Numbered from the stretch's first letter, positions 6,056-14,930 are shown. The stretch is DNA of 35,703 nucleotides from a virus (IMGVR_UViG_3300044846_002469:1-35703), one strand, 5' to 3'. Numbers and translations are program-made. The notes: generated from the letters alone by a model not told the origin.

Positions 6056-8179
6056 TTAATATATTAAATTAGTTAAGTCTGTTTGTGGTGCGCATAATAA
6101 TCTAAATCTTTGTGTTTCATTAAATGCAGGTTGTAAGCTACTTTTGATGAAAAAACCATAATAAGTATTTCTTTTAAATGTAAAACTACATAATTGATAA
6201 GGTGTAGCGTTCATTATTGAATCCAAAGAATTATTAACCTTAGTTTTAAACTCAAATATTGTAGGTTTAAATATAATATCATCCAAAGTACTTATTAATA
6301 TATCAGCACCCTCATCAATTACATTACCTGCATCATTGGTTAACATTTTTAATCCTAAATAGTTATTTTTACTACTTATTTGATATTTAATTAACTCAGA
6401 ATCATTGCCATATAATAATGAACGTAAATAATAACCTTGTCTTAATAAACATCTTTTTGGACTAAAAAATATATTAAATGCAGTTTGTGGACTATATATA
6501 TTTGAAATTAAAAGCGAAGGATCTCTATACAATTCGTAGTAGTCTTGCCCTGCGCCCGGAAATCCTAATGGAATTTGCCCTGCTACAGTATTTTCAATGT
6601 GAATTACTGCAACATCATTATCACTCTCTCCATCGGTAGCTGTCTTATCTGTTAAATTAAGCCTTGTCAATTCAATTCCATACATATCTGCTCTGTATGT
6701 TTTTGCTAAATTTAAACTTGTTGAAACTGCTGTTAATGGTGAAAGAAACTCATTCAAAGTATTAAACTCATCCTTACCATTTACAGAATCATAATCATAA
6801 TTTTTGTAACTTGCCTCTAATTTAGAAAATAAATCTTGTGTATGTGGTATAATTTCAAACTCGCTTATTTCACCTAAGTTTAATACAGATGTAGAATTAT
6901 CATATACAGTTGCTTTTGATTCTAAAAAACAAAAATCATTAATTTTATCGTAAATCAAACAAGTATTAAATATGTTATTCATTGATTCGTAAAAATCTTT
7001 GAAATTTGTATTTAATTTACTATTAGGTAAATTTCTAATACTATCAAAACTTGTTATTACCTTATCCTCATTACCATCAAGTAATTGACTATCAGCAATT
7101 GTTGTGTTATCACCAATTCTATTAATTAATTCAGAAAATACATTTAAAGGTCTTAAACATTTAATGTAAGTAGTTTTTGCCCTAATATCTGCATTAATTT
7201 CTAAATCTAATAGACTATCAACAATACTCCAAAAAGAAGTAGTAGTACCTACCCCACTACTATCAACTAATGTAGATGATATACTAAATGAATAACCTGC
7301 AGGTAATGTATATGAAGTAGTAATTAAAGGTACATTAATTATATTATAACCTGTAGTATTTATAGGTGGAGAAACAAATATAATATTTCCACCTACTAAT
7401 ACCCCTAAAGCATCATATTCTCTAATTCTTATTCTTAAAAATTTAGGCACACCTGCACTAGGTGATATATCAATATCAACTACACCACTTAATTGTATAT
7501 TATAAGTAACCGGATTAGGTGTAATATTAGTTACTACACTTTTTACCGGTATTGTTGGGTCAGGCTCTTGGTATTTACTTTTTACTACTCCCTCTGTAGT
7601 TACTACTCTAAAAGGATAAAAATTATCAAAGTTATTACTTGGCATTGTAAAGCCACCTGTTCTTGCTATAAAATGGCAAATTTCTTGGAAATTAATACCA
7701 TCCATTTTAACCCAAATTTGATTAGGATTAGTATATAAATCAATATCGTAATTGGTATCTTCTCTACTCTCTAATTTATTTAAAAATCCACCCTCAATTA
7801 TTTCACATTGTACTCCATATAATGTACTTCTATATGATACAAAGTTTATTTCACCATCATATAATAACTCATAATTTTGAACTGCAAAAGTATCATTAAA
7901 TCTTTCAATTACAAATTTAGCATATCCATTAACCCCTGCATTATAATAAATACTTCTTAATATACTTGCACTATCTTTATGAAACTCAAAAGTAGTTGAT
8001 GTTTTTCTTACTATTCCATGATATTTAAAACCCCTTTCCCAATCTAATTGAGTTATATCCCAATTCTGAGGTGCAAATGCTAATGGTGTTTTTGTAGTTG
8101 TTAAATCAACTGCATTACCATTCATGTAGTAATACTTACCTGTCTTGTCTTGTAAATAAAATCTAAACCTATTTTCCAT
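6056..8179 (-). CDS. Distal tail / tail-associated protein, 707 aa
   Basis: A large structural protein directly after the tape measure gene, with which it overlaps by one base at 8179. The start (MENRFRFYLQDKTGKYYY) and the early WDITQLDWERGFKYHGIVRK-like segment recall distal tail proteins that begin with a beta-sandwich hub. The middle contains a hydroxyl-rich beta region (residues about 215-330), and the C-terminus has strands ending in FKRNTYYGFFIKSS. In siphoviruses the gene after the tape measure encodes the Dit/Tal hub that closes the tube tip; that role is inferred from order, length and composition. Confidence 0.7.
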   Translation of the reverse strand: MENRFRFYLQDKTGKYYYMNGNAVDLTTTKTPLAFAPQNWDITQLDWERGFKYHGIVRKTSTTFEFHKDSASILRSIYYNAGVNGYAKFVIERFNDTFAVQNYELLYDGEINFVSYRSTLYGVQCEIIEGGFLNKLESREDTNYDIDLYTNPNQIWVKMDGINFQEICHFIARTGGFTMPSNNFDNFYPFRVVTTEGVVKSKYQEPDPTIPVKSVVTNITPNPVTYNIQLSGVVDIDISPSAGVPKFLRIRIREYDALGVLVGGNIIFVSPPINTTGYNIINVPLITTSYTLPAGYSFSISSTLVDSSGVGTTTSFWSIVDSLLDLEINADIRAKTTYIKCLRPLNVFSELINRIGDNTTIADSQLLDGNEDKVITSFDSIRNLPNSKLNTNFKDFYESMNNIFNTCLIYDKINDFCFLESKATVYDNSTSVLNLGEISEFEIIPHTQDLFSKLEASYKNYDYDSVNGKDEFNTLNEFLSPLTAVSTSLNLAKTYRADMYGIELTRLNLTDKTATDGESDNDVAVIHIENTVAGQIPLGFPGAGQDYYELYRDPSLLISNIYSPQTAFNIFFSPKRCLLRQGYYLRSLLYGNDSELIKYQISSKNNYLGLKMLTNDAGNVIDEGADILISTLDDIIFKPTIFEFKTKVNNSLDSIMNATPYQLCSFTFKRNTYYGFFIKSSLQPAFNETQRFRLLCAPQTDLTNLIY

Positions 8180-10920
8180 TACATTCTACTTTTTTTAATT
8201 CTCATAGCGTGTTCAAAGTCCCCAAATATAGATACATTCATGTTCTTTTTAGCCATAATCTCGGTTAAATTATCAACTTTATTATATAACTCCTCAAATG
8301 ATTGTATCAAAGCAGTTTGCATTGTATCCGTTGTAACACTACTATTACTAGCCATGTATTTATGTGCATTATCATAAACATTAGCCATTAACTCGTGATG
8401 GGGTGTTACTTTTGTACCTTTTGGTAAATAAGTTAATGTATCTTTATTAGGTGTTAAATATTGCTTACCACTTTTTTCTGTGATTAACTCCGTACCTTTT
8501 TCTCCTACAATTGCAAGGCTATCTGAAGGTGTTGATTCAATACCCTCAGCATATTGTGGTAATGGTGTTGCTAATACTTTTGCCAATTGTACTGCCCCTG
8601 TTAAACCAAAACCTATAGCGTTTGCAACTTTTACCGGTGCAGGTACACCGACTTCTCCTAATGCTCTCATAATAGATAATGCAGTAGAACTAATTATTTG
8701 TGCTACGTCTATACTTTTTTGTATTAAAGCAAATTTTCTAAGGTCTTTTATTTTTTCTTTTTCAATTGCTTTTCTTCTTGCCTCAGCCTCTAATTCAATT
8801 TGTTTCTTCTTTTCTGCCCTTTCATTTTCAGTTAAAGTCAATCTATCTAAACTAGCTAATTCTGCTTGTTCTTGTGCATCTACTCTTTTTAATTCAATTT
8901 CTGCAAGTCTTTCGGCATTATATATTAACCTATCTGTTATTGTAGAGGCTATTTCAGCACTTGCCTCAATTGATTGGTCTGTTAATTCTTGTTTTGCTTT
9001 TTGTATTGCATAATATTCTTCTAATTTTTTCTTTTGTTTAGCTTGAATATCCTCTAATAATTTTTGATTATTTTTTTGTAATACTGCTAAATAATCGTAA
9101 GTTTCTTTATACTTTTTCTTAATAGCATCTTGTTTTGCCTTAACTCTTTCTTCTTCTGTTCCATATACATATTGAGCAACTTCTAATTCTTTTAAAGAAT
9201 TATTAATTAACTTATCGTGAAAATCATTTGCTTTTTTCTCTAAATCTAAATTAAAATCTATTTCTGTTTCAGTTTCTTTTTTAGATAAACCTTTTCTTTT
9301 AGCAATAAACTTTGAAGTTAATACTATTGATTTGTAATAAAATTGTTCTTCTGTAATTAATTTGTCACCTAAACTAATTTCTAACTCTTTTTGCTCTCTT
9401 TCGTATTGCTTTTTAATTTCATTTATTCTGTTAACTTCTGCCTCTTTTGGCTCTGCTTTTGGTTTTGGCTCTGTTTTTGGTTTTGGTGTTTTAGGCTCTT
9501 TTGGTGCTTTAGCATAAGGGTCGCCATATTTTGCAATAACTTTATCTGTTTCTTTTAAATTATCTTGATATTTTTTTAATTCTTTATTTTGATTTTTATA
9601 AAAATCTGAAAGATTTTTATCAGCATTTTGTATATCTTTTAATCTTGTTTCATCCGTTTCAATACCACTACCAAATATTGAACCTGCACCAACTCGTATA
9701 AATTTACCTTTATTTTTATTATATTTTTCAATTGCTTGTGCTTGTGCCTCAATTAAATCTAATTCAGTTTCCATACCATCAGACACAATCTCATCAATTT
9801 TTGTTTTTATTGCTTTTGCCCTTGCACTTGCAACAATAGCATCTCTTAAATGATAATATGTTGCTGTTGCCTCCCCATTTAATATTTTTTCATCCTCAAT
9901 ATTACCAAAATAAGTAGGGTAAATTTTCTGTAATTTATCAATTGCTAATTTTCTTTCATTAATTGAAAGTGTTACATCTTGTGTAGTTTCATATAATCTT
10001 TCTAATTCGTTAACCTCTGAAACAGCGTTTTTACTTCCTTTTAAAATAGCCTCATTCAATCCTTTTTGTGCCTCTGCTAATATACTAATTTCTGATTCAC
10101 TTTTTAATAAATTACCAATAAAAGCAAATATCTCTTTACTATAAGCACTTAGCAAACCAATACCAACATATAATACAGTATTCCATGAAAATAAAGCACC
10201 TGCAATTTGAGATAATGCACTTGTAGTAGTTTTCCCTTCACTTTTAAGCACTTTATTTTCTGCATTAATACCTTTTATAGCGTCTTGTAAAGCACCAATA
10301 TTATTGGTTAATGACATTACCCCAATTTGTAAAGATTGCCCAAAATTGGGTAATTCCCTTGTAATTTGCCCAATTGCATTTGATAAAGGTGACCAACCAC
10401 TTGCATAATTACCTACATTTCTTTGAAATCTACCACTACCTGCCTCTAATTTTTTTAACTCTGCATCAACATCTTTCAAATGCTTTATTAAATCTGTACC
10501 TCTAGCTGATTCCCTTTCAGCACTTGACATTGCATCATATTCATTCTGCAAACCCTTTAATTGCAATCTTAATGAATTAATACTACCTTCTTTAGCTTGT
10601 TGACTTTTTACATAGTCTTTATTTTCTTGTGTAGATTTTTGTAATTCAAGTCTTAATTCTGCCTCTACTTGTGCTTGATATGTAGCTTGTTTAGCTATTT
10701 TTTCTTGTAGCTTTTGTATTTCTGAAAGTGCATTTTGTTGGTCTTTAATTACACGAGTTGTATCTGTTATGCCTTTTACATTGGCTAATGCACTATTTAA
10801 TAATAATGCAACTTTTGCACTTTTTTCAAATTTATCAATTAAAAGGCTTAAATTATCTTTTAATTTTTCTACTTGGTCAAAGGCTTCTTGACCTACTATT
10901 TCCGTTATTTTATCAGCCAT
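8179..10920 (-). CDS. Tape measure protein, 913 aa
   Basis: This is the longest gene of the window, in the tail cluster between the chaperone and distal tail genes. Long helical, charged coiled-coil stretches (ALSEIQKLQEKIAKQ, residues about 60-165) are followed by a hydrophobic segment near residues 245-275 (FSWNTVLYVGIGLLSAYSK). A proline/lysine/glutamate linker (KEPKTPKPKTEPKPKAEPKE) and a second coiled-coil region rich in K and E come next. The C-terminus holds LAIVGEKGTELI, near the GE-x-GxE motif often seen at the ends of tape measure proteins. The protein sets tail length and is carried in the tail tube. Its first codons overlap the stop of the 58-residue membrane protein by 8 nt. Confidence 0.88.
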   Translation of the reverse strand: MADKITEIVGQEAFDQVEKLKDNLSLLIDKFEKSAKVALLLNSALANVKGITDTTRVIKDQQNALSEIQKLQEKIAKQATYQAQVEAELRLELQKSTQENKDYVKSQQAKEGSINSLRLQLKGLQNEYDAMSSAERESARGTDLIKHLKDVDAELKKLEAGSGRFQRNVGNYASGWSPLSNAIGQITRELPNFGQSLQIGVMSLTNNIGALQDAIKGINAENKVLKSEGKTTTSALSQIAGALFSWNTVLYVGIGLLSAYSKEIFAFIGNLLKSESEISILAEAQKGLNEAILKGSKNAVSEVNELERLYETTQDVTLSINERKLAIDKLQKIYPTYFGNIEDEKILNGEATATYYHLRDAIVASARAKAIKTKIDEIVSDGMETELDLIEAQAQAIEKYNKNKGKFIRVGAGSIFGSGIETDETRLKDIQNADKNLSDFYKNQNKELKKYQDNLKETDKVIAKYGDPYAKAPKEPKTPKPKTEPKPKAEPKEAEVNRINEIKKQYEREQKELEISLGDKLITEEQFYYKSIVLTSKFIAKRKGLSKKETETEIDFNLDLEKKANDFHDKLINNSLKELEVAQYVYGTEEERVKAKQDAIKKKYKETYDYLAVLQKNNQKLLEDIQAKQKKKLEEYYAIQKAKQELTDQSIEASAEIASTITDRLIYNAERLAEIELKRVDAQEQAELASLDRLTLTENERAEKKKQIELEAEARRKAIEKEKIKDLRKFALIQKSIDVAQIISSTALSIMRALGEVGVPAPVKVANAIGFGLTGAVQLAKVLATPLPQYAEGIESTPSDSLAIVGEKGTELITEKSGKQYLTPNKDTLTYLPKGTKVTPHHELMANVYDNAHKYMASNSSVTTDTMQTALIQSFEELYNKVDNLTEIMAKKNMNVSIFGDFEHAMRIKKSRM

Positions 10921-11089
10921 TTTGTAACTCGTTTAATTGATTAATTAATTTTTGTTTTTTTGCTATTAACTCAGCACCATAATTTATAAGTTTTTCACCT
11001 TTTGCAACTCTTAATCGAATAGCATAATTCATTAATGAAACAAAGCATAAACAAGTTATAAACCCTAATATAAAACTAATTGCTATCAT
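10913..11089 (-). CDS. Small membrane-anchored protein, 58 aa, ahead of the tape measure
   Basis: ATG at 11089-11087 and TGA at 10915-10913 give 58 residues. Residues 2-20 (IAISFILGFITCLCFVSLM) form one hydrophobic segment, followed by a charged helix (RLRVAKGEKLINYG, IAKKQKLINQLNELQ). The ATG overlaps the stop of the upstream gene as ATGA, and its own stop overlaps the tape measure ATG, so it is coupled on both sides. A small membrane protein between chaperone and tape measure is unusual. A coiled coil with tape measure or chaperone is possible but unproven. Confidence 0.6.
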   Translation of the reverse strand: MIAISFILGFITCLCFVSLMNYAIRLRVAKGEKLINYGAELIAKKQKLINQLNELQNG

Positions 11090-11781
11090 TTATTTTTATT
11101 TATTTGTTTTTCTAAATTTTTAATATGATTATTGTAACTATTAACATACTCGCAATATTTTGCTGTTGTTATTTTTTCAACACTAATTTGAAACTTAAAT
11201 GTTAACTCTATAGCTACTATTATTTTTTCAAAATATTGCTTTGTTATTTCCGTTTCTTTTTTCTCAACTTTATCAATCTCATTTAACTTTTCCTGTAACT
11301 CTAACAACTCTACTTTCAAATAACCATTAAATTGGTTAATATAAGCCTCTAAATTAGCCTCATTAGGCTCGATTGATATAATGTACCCAAAAGACGATAA
11401 CATTTGAATTAAGGGATCAGAATAGCCATATTCTAATTGTTTAATAATTGAATTTGCTATGTTTATTCTACCTTCTAAATAAGCTATTTCCCTTGCACTT
11501 TCAATTCTGATTTTTGTATCTAAATCACCTATAGCCTCAATATATAATTCATTTATAGTTTGCCACGCATCAGATAATTCACTTTCAGTTGCATTTCCCT
11601 CAATTATTAATAAATTTAAGTCTTTATTTATTAAAATTTCTATATATTTGCTAAACGGGATTGATAAATCTTGAAATAACTTCAATGATGTTTTCACCTC
11701 TTCTTGTTGCACTTTCGTAGGTGGCGATACGAAGTTCTTTATCTTCTTCATCAAAGTATATACAATAGTTTTTATCTTCAT
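11086..11781 (-). CDS. Tail assembly chaperone, downstream frame (C-terminal part of a likely frameshift fusion)
   Basis: This open frame could encode 231 residues from ATG 11781, but an in-frame TAA stands right before that ATG and the first 131 nt overlap the 77-residue frame. The convincing part starts at about residue 42 (PFSKYIEILINKD, then LLIIEGNATESELSDAWQTI), followed by long helices ending in a lysine-rich tail (HIKNLEKQINKNK). A +1 shift at CCC (11659-11657) would join both frames as RFINP-FSKYIE, giving about 265 residues. Position between the major tail protein and the tape measure matches the G/GT-type chaperone that coats the tape measure during tail assembly. Either a programmed shift or a one-base indel fits. 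Confidence 0.65.
   Translation of the reverse strand: MKIKTIVYTLMKKIKNFVSPPTKVQQEEVKTSLKLFQDLSIPFSKYIEILINKDLNLLIIEGNATESELSDAWQTINELYIEAIGDLDTKIRIESAREIAYLEGRINIANSIIKQLEYGYSDPLIQMLSSFGYIISIEPNEANLEAYINQFNGYLKVELLELQEKLNEIDKVEKKETEITKQYFEKIIVAIELTFKFQISVEKITTAKYCEYVNSYNNHIKNLEKQINKNK
11651..11660 (-). promoter_or_regulatory. Candidate +1 ribosomal frameshift site (CCC GTT TAG)
   Basis: In the 77-residue frame the end reads AAT CCC GTT TAG. Slipping +1 on CCC gives CCG TTT AGC, which enters the 231-residue frame with PFSKYIE. Proline codons of the CCC type near a stop are known +1 slip sites in tail genes of some phages, such as Listeria phage PSA. I cannot tell from sequence alone whether it is used here. 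Confidence 0.45.
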
Positions 11782-11884
11782 TTAATGCTCTTTCTTTTGC
11801 AAATTTACGCAAAGTTATTTGCTTTTGCATTAATAATTCATGTTTGATTTTGCAAGTTATGCAAGTACTAAAGTTAAACAGCAT
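11651..11884 (-). CDS. Tail assembly chaperone, N-terminal frame, 77 aa
   Basis: The start MLFNFSTCITCKIKHEL carries a CxxC pair, followed by LRKFAKERALNEDKNY and IYFDEEDKELRIATYESATR, a good protein-like sequence ending ISRFINPV. Its ATG overlaps the stop of the 156-residue gene by 11 nt, so coupling is likely. The stop at 11651 lies two codons after a CCC codon where a +1 shift would extend the chain into the downstream frame. In siphoviruses the short form (G) and the frameshifted form (GT) of the chaperone are both needed for tail assembly. Assignment is from gene order and arrangement. Confidence 0.6.
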   Translation of the reverse strand: MLFNFSTCITCKIKHELLMQKQITLRKFAKERALNEDKNYCIYFDEEDKELRIATYESATRRGENIIEVISRFINPV

Positions 11885-12344
11885 TTTTAAGGTTTTTTAC
11901 TAGTTTATCATTAAACCCCTTTGCATCAATTAATTCTGCTCTACTTTCTTTATTTAATCCAAACATATTCTTATATCCATCAAAAAATGCTTGTTTATCC
12001 CCAATCCCTGTTCCTGTAGAAAATATTTTATATTCTAAACTAGAAACTTCTAATTGCATATTATTTAAAAAATCCCCTGTCCATCCAAAGTTATATAAAC
12101 TACCTGCACTTTTTGATAATATAGGATTTTCTTTACTTGCAATTTCTTGTGTTAATGGTTTATATACACCTTTATAATTTTTATTGCTATTTTTTAACAC
12201 AGCATCATCACTACCCTTCCCATCTTGCATTTGTTCTACATTCAAGTAAATAATATCTTTTTCACTTTCATACATAGTAGTTTCCACAACCTTGTTAAAG
12301 TCTAGTTTATCCCATTTACTAAATACTTGATTAATTGTAGCCAT
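11874..12344 (-). CDS. Tail or connector protein, 156 aa
   Basis: The chain begins MATINQVFSKWDKLDFNKVV and contains SLYNFGWTGDFLNNMQLEV followed by a charged helical end (ESRAELIDAKGFNDKLVKNL). Its place between the major tail protein and the chaperone suggests a tail completion or virion morphogenesis protein. I do not recognise a named domain. A strong terminator hairpin stands 16 nt before its ATG, so it may be expressed less than the major tail protein. Confidence 0.55.
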   Translation of the reverse strand: MATINQVFSKWDKLDFNKVVETTMYESEKDIIYLNVEQMQDGKGSDDAVLKNSNKNYKGVYKPLTQEIASKENPILSKSAGSLYNFGWTGDFLNNMQLEVSSLEYKIFSTGTGIGDKQAFFDGYKNMFGLNKESRAELIDAKGFNDKLVKNLKNAV

Positions 12345-12359
12345 ATTACAAATTTAATT

Positions 12360-12386
12360 AAAAAAAGGGAGTTTTTACACTCCCCT
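12360..12386 (-). terminator. Intrinsic terminator after the major tail protein genes
   Basis: On the minus strand GGGAG (12384-12380) pairs with CTCCC (12371-12367) around an 8-nt loop, followed by seven T residues (12366-12360). It lies just after the 52-residue gene and before the 156-residue gene. Partial termination here could keep capsid and tail-tube proteins far above the tail-tip proteins. Confidence 0.82.
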
Positions 12387-12393
12387 TTCAATT

Positions 12394-12552
12394 TTACTTC
12401 TTAACTTTCTTTTCATGCACCATGTAATAAACATCTTCAAGTATTTCTTTTGGATATTTTGGGTGTTGCTTTAAAAAAGGATCAAGCGTTTTACATGATT
12501 TTATGAAATCTACAACAAAACAATATTTGTCTATTCTAATTTCCTTCATCAT
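12394..12552 (-). CDS. Small hypothetical protein, 52 aa
   Basis: ATG at 12552-12550 and TAA at 12396-12394 give 52 residues (MMKEIRIDKYCFVVDFIKSC; later HPKYPKEILEDVYYMVHEKK). It is a compact helical, lysine-rich protein with two cysteines. It begins 4 nt after the stop of the major tail protein and ends just before the terminator at 12360-12386, so it is likely made with the major tail protein. No family is recognised. A second ATG directly after the first is an alternative start. Confidence 0.6.
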   Translation of the reverse strand: MMKEIRIDKYCFVVDFIKSCKTLDPFLKQHPKYPKEILEDVYYMVHEKKVKK

Positions 12553-12556
12553 ATTA

Positions 12557-13522
12557 TTATGCTCTAGTTGTTAATAATGTAGATTCAGATAAGCCGGGCA
12601 TATTAGCAGTTGTTAATGCTGAAACATTACCAAACTCAATTGTGATACCACCACCTGCTGTAGAAGGGTAGTTAGTACTTGTATTCAATGTAATTTCAAC
12701 TCCTTTTAATGCAGGGTCTAATGTTACAGATGTAATAGTAATAGGTAATCCTGTTGCAGTATTTTTTGCACTCCAAATAGCTGATGTATTTAAGTTACCT
12801 GCATAAATATCATACAAATTAGTAGTTGCACCTAAAACTTGGATTGTAGCCACACCTGCTGTAAATGCAGTTGTTGCATTATTTAAGAATGTTTGTTTTA
12901 AACCTACTATTTGTGAAATACTTAATGTATCAGGTAATTTTAAAGACGCTATATCATCATTCCATTGAGATGATTCAGATAAACCTAATGAAATTGAATA
13001 CATTGCTGTTCCGTTACTTCCTGTAGGTATTTTCCATGTTTCAACTGCAAACATTTCTAAATCAAAACCTTTCAAGTTACCTAATGAATCAGAATAACCA
13101 ACAAGTACTTTATTTTTCTTATCCATTAAGAAAATATCGTAACGGTTTTGTTGTAAATGGAACGCTTTTCTGTACAATTTATTCATTGTAACACCATGCT
13201 TGTGTAACATTTTAAATGATGGTTTACCATCAGATAAATAGTTAATACCACCAAATGCACTTGTTTCAGTTGTACTTTCAGATGATTGGTCTTCAATTTC
13301 CCATAAAGTTTGGAAAGGATACCAACGTAATGCAGGGTTATTGTTGTTGATTCCTGCTAAAATTGTAGTTTGTAATACAATTTGTTGTGCAGGTGTAATC
13401 ATAGTACCTTGTGGCACTGCGATAAATCCACTTACTTCTCTTAAATCAAATACGCAATCTTGCATACCTGTATTTGCATTTGTGTTGTTGCAATTCAACA
13501 TATTTAAAATTATGTTTGGCAT
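12557..13522 (-). CDS. Major tail protein, 321 aa
   Basis: The protein begins MPNIILNMLNCNNTNANTG and continues VFDLREVSGFIAVPQGTMIT, with a long beta-rich body and a C-terminal third rich in threonine, alanine and valine (TAFTAGVATIQVLGATTN) that could be an added Ig-like domain. Its size and position between head-completion genes and the chaperone/tape measure genes fit the tube protein of a siphovirus. Segment MLHKHGVTMNKLYRKAFHLQ and a DSLGNLKGFDLEMFAVETWK strand resemble the central part of Bacteroidetes phage tube proteins. A terminator follows at 12360-12386. Confidence 0.8.
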   Translation of the reverse strand: MPNIILNMLNCNNTNANTGMQDCVFDLREVSGFIAVPQGTMITPAQQIVLQTTILAGINNNNPALRWYPFQTLWEIEDQSSESTTETSAFGGINYLSDGKPSFKMLHKHGVTMNKLYRKAFHLQQNRYDIFLMDKKNKVLVGYSDSLGNLKGFDLEMFAVETWKIPTGSNGTAMYSISLGLSESSQWNDDIASLKLPDTLSISQIVGLKQTFLNNATTAFTAGVATIQVLGATTNLYDIYAGNLNTSAIWSAKNTATGLPITITSVTLDPALKGVEITLNTSTNYPSTAGGGITIEFGNVSALTTANMPGLSESTLLTTRA

Positions 13523-13536
13523 TTTTTTATTTTTTT

Positions 13537-14091
13537 TTAATTAATTATAAAATTCTCTTGCAAAGAGCAATTTGTTTCGTTTATTGTTAATTCTAATTTC
13601 TTAATAACTAACCCATCTAAATAATCCGGTAGTTTATATGCTACATTACCATTAGTTTCATTTACCCCCATATTTAACGCATCAATTTTAGTATGGTTAA
13701 ACCCTCTTTCAGAATTACCCAAAAAATAAGCAGAATTTGCAACTATGTGCATAAACTCAGCATAAATTGGGTATAATGTAGGTAAATAGTTTTTTGTGTA
13801 CCTTACACTATAATAATCCGTTGGGTTTGATGGGGTTACAATTACAATATCTAAATCAGCATTTAATACACCATCTCTTCGCCTTTCCTCAAACTCATGT
13901 ATTAACATAATTAAAGGATAAACGATATTTTTTCTTGATGGTGCTTTTTTATCATCATTAATTTGATTCATTAAATGAATCCAACTACCATGCTTATACG
14001 TTATGTTAAATCCTAAATTAAGCGAAACCTGAGCAACTATGTTCTCAATTAATTTTGGTATTGCTATAGGAAATTGTGTATAAGTGTGCAT
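13537..14091 (-). CDS. Head-tail or tail completion protein, 184 aa
   Basis: Sequence starts MHTYTQFPIAIPKLIENIVA and contains KAPSRKNIVYPLIMLIHEFE and DLDIVIVTPSNPTDYYSVRY. Its place between the connector gene and the major tail protein matches a head-closure or tail-terminator protein. Its ATG overlaps the stop of the upstream connector by one base (14091). The specific role in the neck is not decided by the sequence. Confidence 0.6.
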   Translation of the reverse strand: MHTYTQFPIAIPKLIENIVAQVSLNLGFNITYKHGSWIHLMNQINDDKKAPSRKNIVYPLIMLIHEFEERRRDGVLNADLDIVIVTPSNPTDYYSVRYTKNYLPTLYPIYAEFMHIVANSAYFLGNSERGFNHTKIDALNMGVNETNGNVAYKLPDYLDGLVIKKLELTINETNCSLQENFIIN

Positions 14092-14759
14092 TATATAGAT
14101 AGGATATTTTTCTTAATGAAATAATTTTGATTTTCGCTTTCAATTCTAGGCATAAAATGTAGCCTATCAAAAATAGTATTGTGTAAATTGATATTATGAA
14201 TTGGTGGATATTCAACACCTACATAAGAAGGATAATCACTAATATTCTCCATTATAAAATTGTGCATTTGATAATGATACTTTACCATATCATTCCATGA
14301 ACGCATCAACTTAATATAAGGGTTTGATAATGTAGAATTTTCAAAGTTAGGTTGTGCCTCACCTTGTCCGAATGTAGTTGTAATTTTTGATTCTATCATC
14401 ATATTGTATATATAGTTAGCATAAGGACTAATTCTTCTTGTACTCCCTACACTTGCTGATACATAAACATGATGATTTGAAAAACCTAACCAATCATTAC
14501 TATAAGTATTATTAACACCCTTTTTACCAAATAACAAATTTAACCATTTAGCATTTGTATTCCCCAATGTAGTATTTGTTACTTGGGTTATACCATCAAT
14601 AAATAATGTAGCTAATTCAGTACCTAACATAATTGTAAGGTAATTGATTTGCTCATCATCAATCAACAACCTAAGTACCTCACCATCGCCTGATGATGAG
14701 GTATTAGGTAATGTTAATTTTAATTTATCGAAATAAGAATTATTAATAAATTGAAACAT
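14091..14759 (-). CDS. Head-tail connector protein, 222 aa
   Basis: This follows the major capsid protein and a 55-residue gene, the usual position of the adaptor that joins the portal to the tail. The start MFQFINNSYFDKLKLTLPNT and the motif RLLIDDEQINYLTIMLGTEL (helical), then YIKLMRSWNDMVKYHYQMHN, recall the helical adaptor proteins of Bacteroidetes phages. No catalytic motif is present. The function is inferred from order and composition. Confidence 0.6.
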   Translation of the reverse strand: MFQFINNSYFDKLKLTLPNTSSSGDGEVLRLLIDDEQINYLTIMLGTELATLFIDGITQVTNTTLGNTNAKWLNLLFGKKGVNNTYSNDWLGFSNHHVYVSASVGSTRRISPYANYIYNMMIESKITTTFGQGEAQPNFENSTLSNPYIKLMRSWNDMVKYHYQMHNFIMENISDYPSYVGVEYPPIHNINLHNTIFDRLHFMPRIESENQNYFIKKNILSI

Positions 14760-14762
14760 TTT

Positions 14763-14930
14763 TTACTTTGTTTTTTTTGTTGCTTTTACTTCTTCTACTA
14801 CTTTATCTTTAGGATTAATAGCATACCCTTTACTTATCATTTTTTCAGCTAATTCACTATATACGGTAATAGTTTCATTTGCTTTATGATAAGGTGCTTT
14901 ATCGGTTGTTATAATCGTTATAAATTCCAT
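14763..14930 (-). CDS. Small hypothetical protein, 55 aa, after the capsid gene
   Basis: ATG at 14930-14928 and TAA at 14765-14763 give 55 residues: MEFITIITTDKAPYHKANET, then AEKMISKGYAINPKDK and a lysine-rich tail. It sits 2 nt after the major capsid stop and 3 nt before the connector start. Small proteins with this kind of beta-alpha start and a lysine tail commonly follow capsid genes. A head decoration or head completion role is possible by position only. Confidence 0.6.
   Translation of the reverse strand: MEFITIITTDKAPYHKANETITVYSELAEKMISKGYAINPKDKVVEEVKATKKTK

Noticed and set aside
8480-9013. Plus-strand open frame of 177 codons
   Set aside because: It lies wholly within the tape measure gene on the opposite strand. 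It is rich in Ser/Ala/Phe/Leu/Ile, the usual product of reading a Lys/Glu-rich helical gene backwards. No leader, promoter or neighbour supports it.
12349-12356. TAAATTTG as a promoter for the 156-residue tail gene
   Set aside because: It matches the -7 element but lies only 5 nt before the ATG and has no TTTG at the correct distance upstream.
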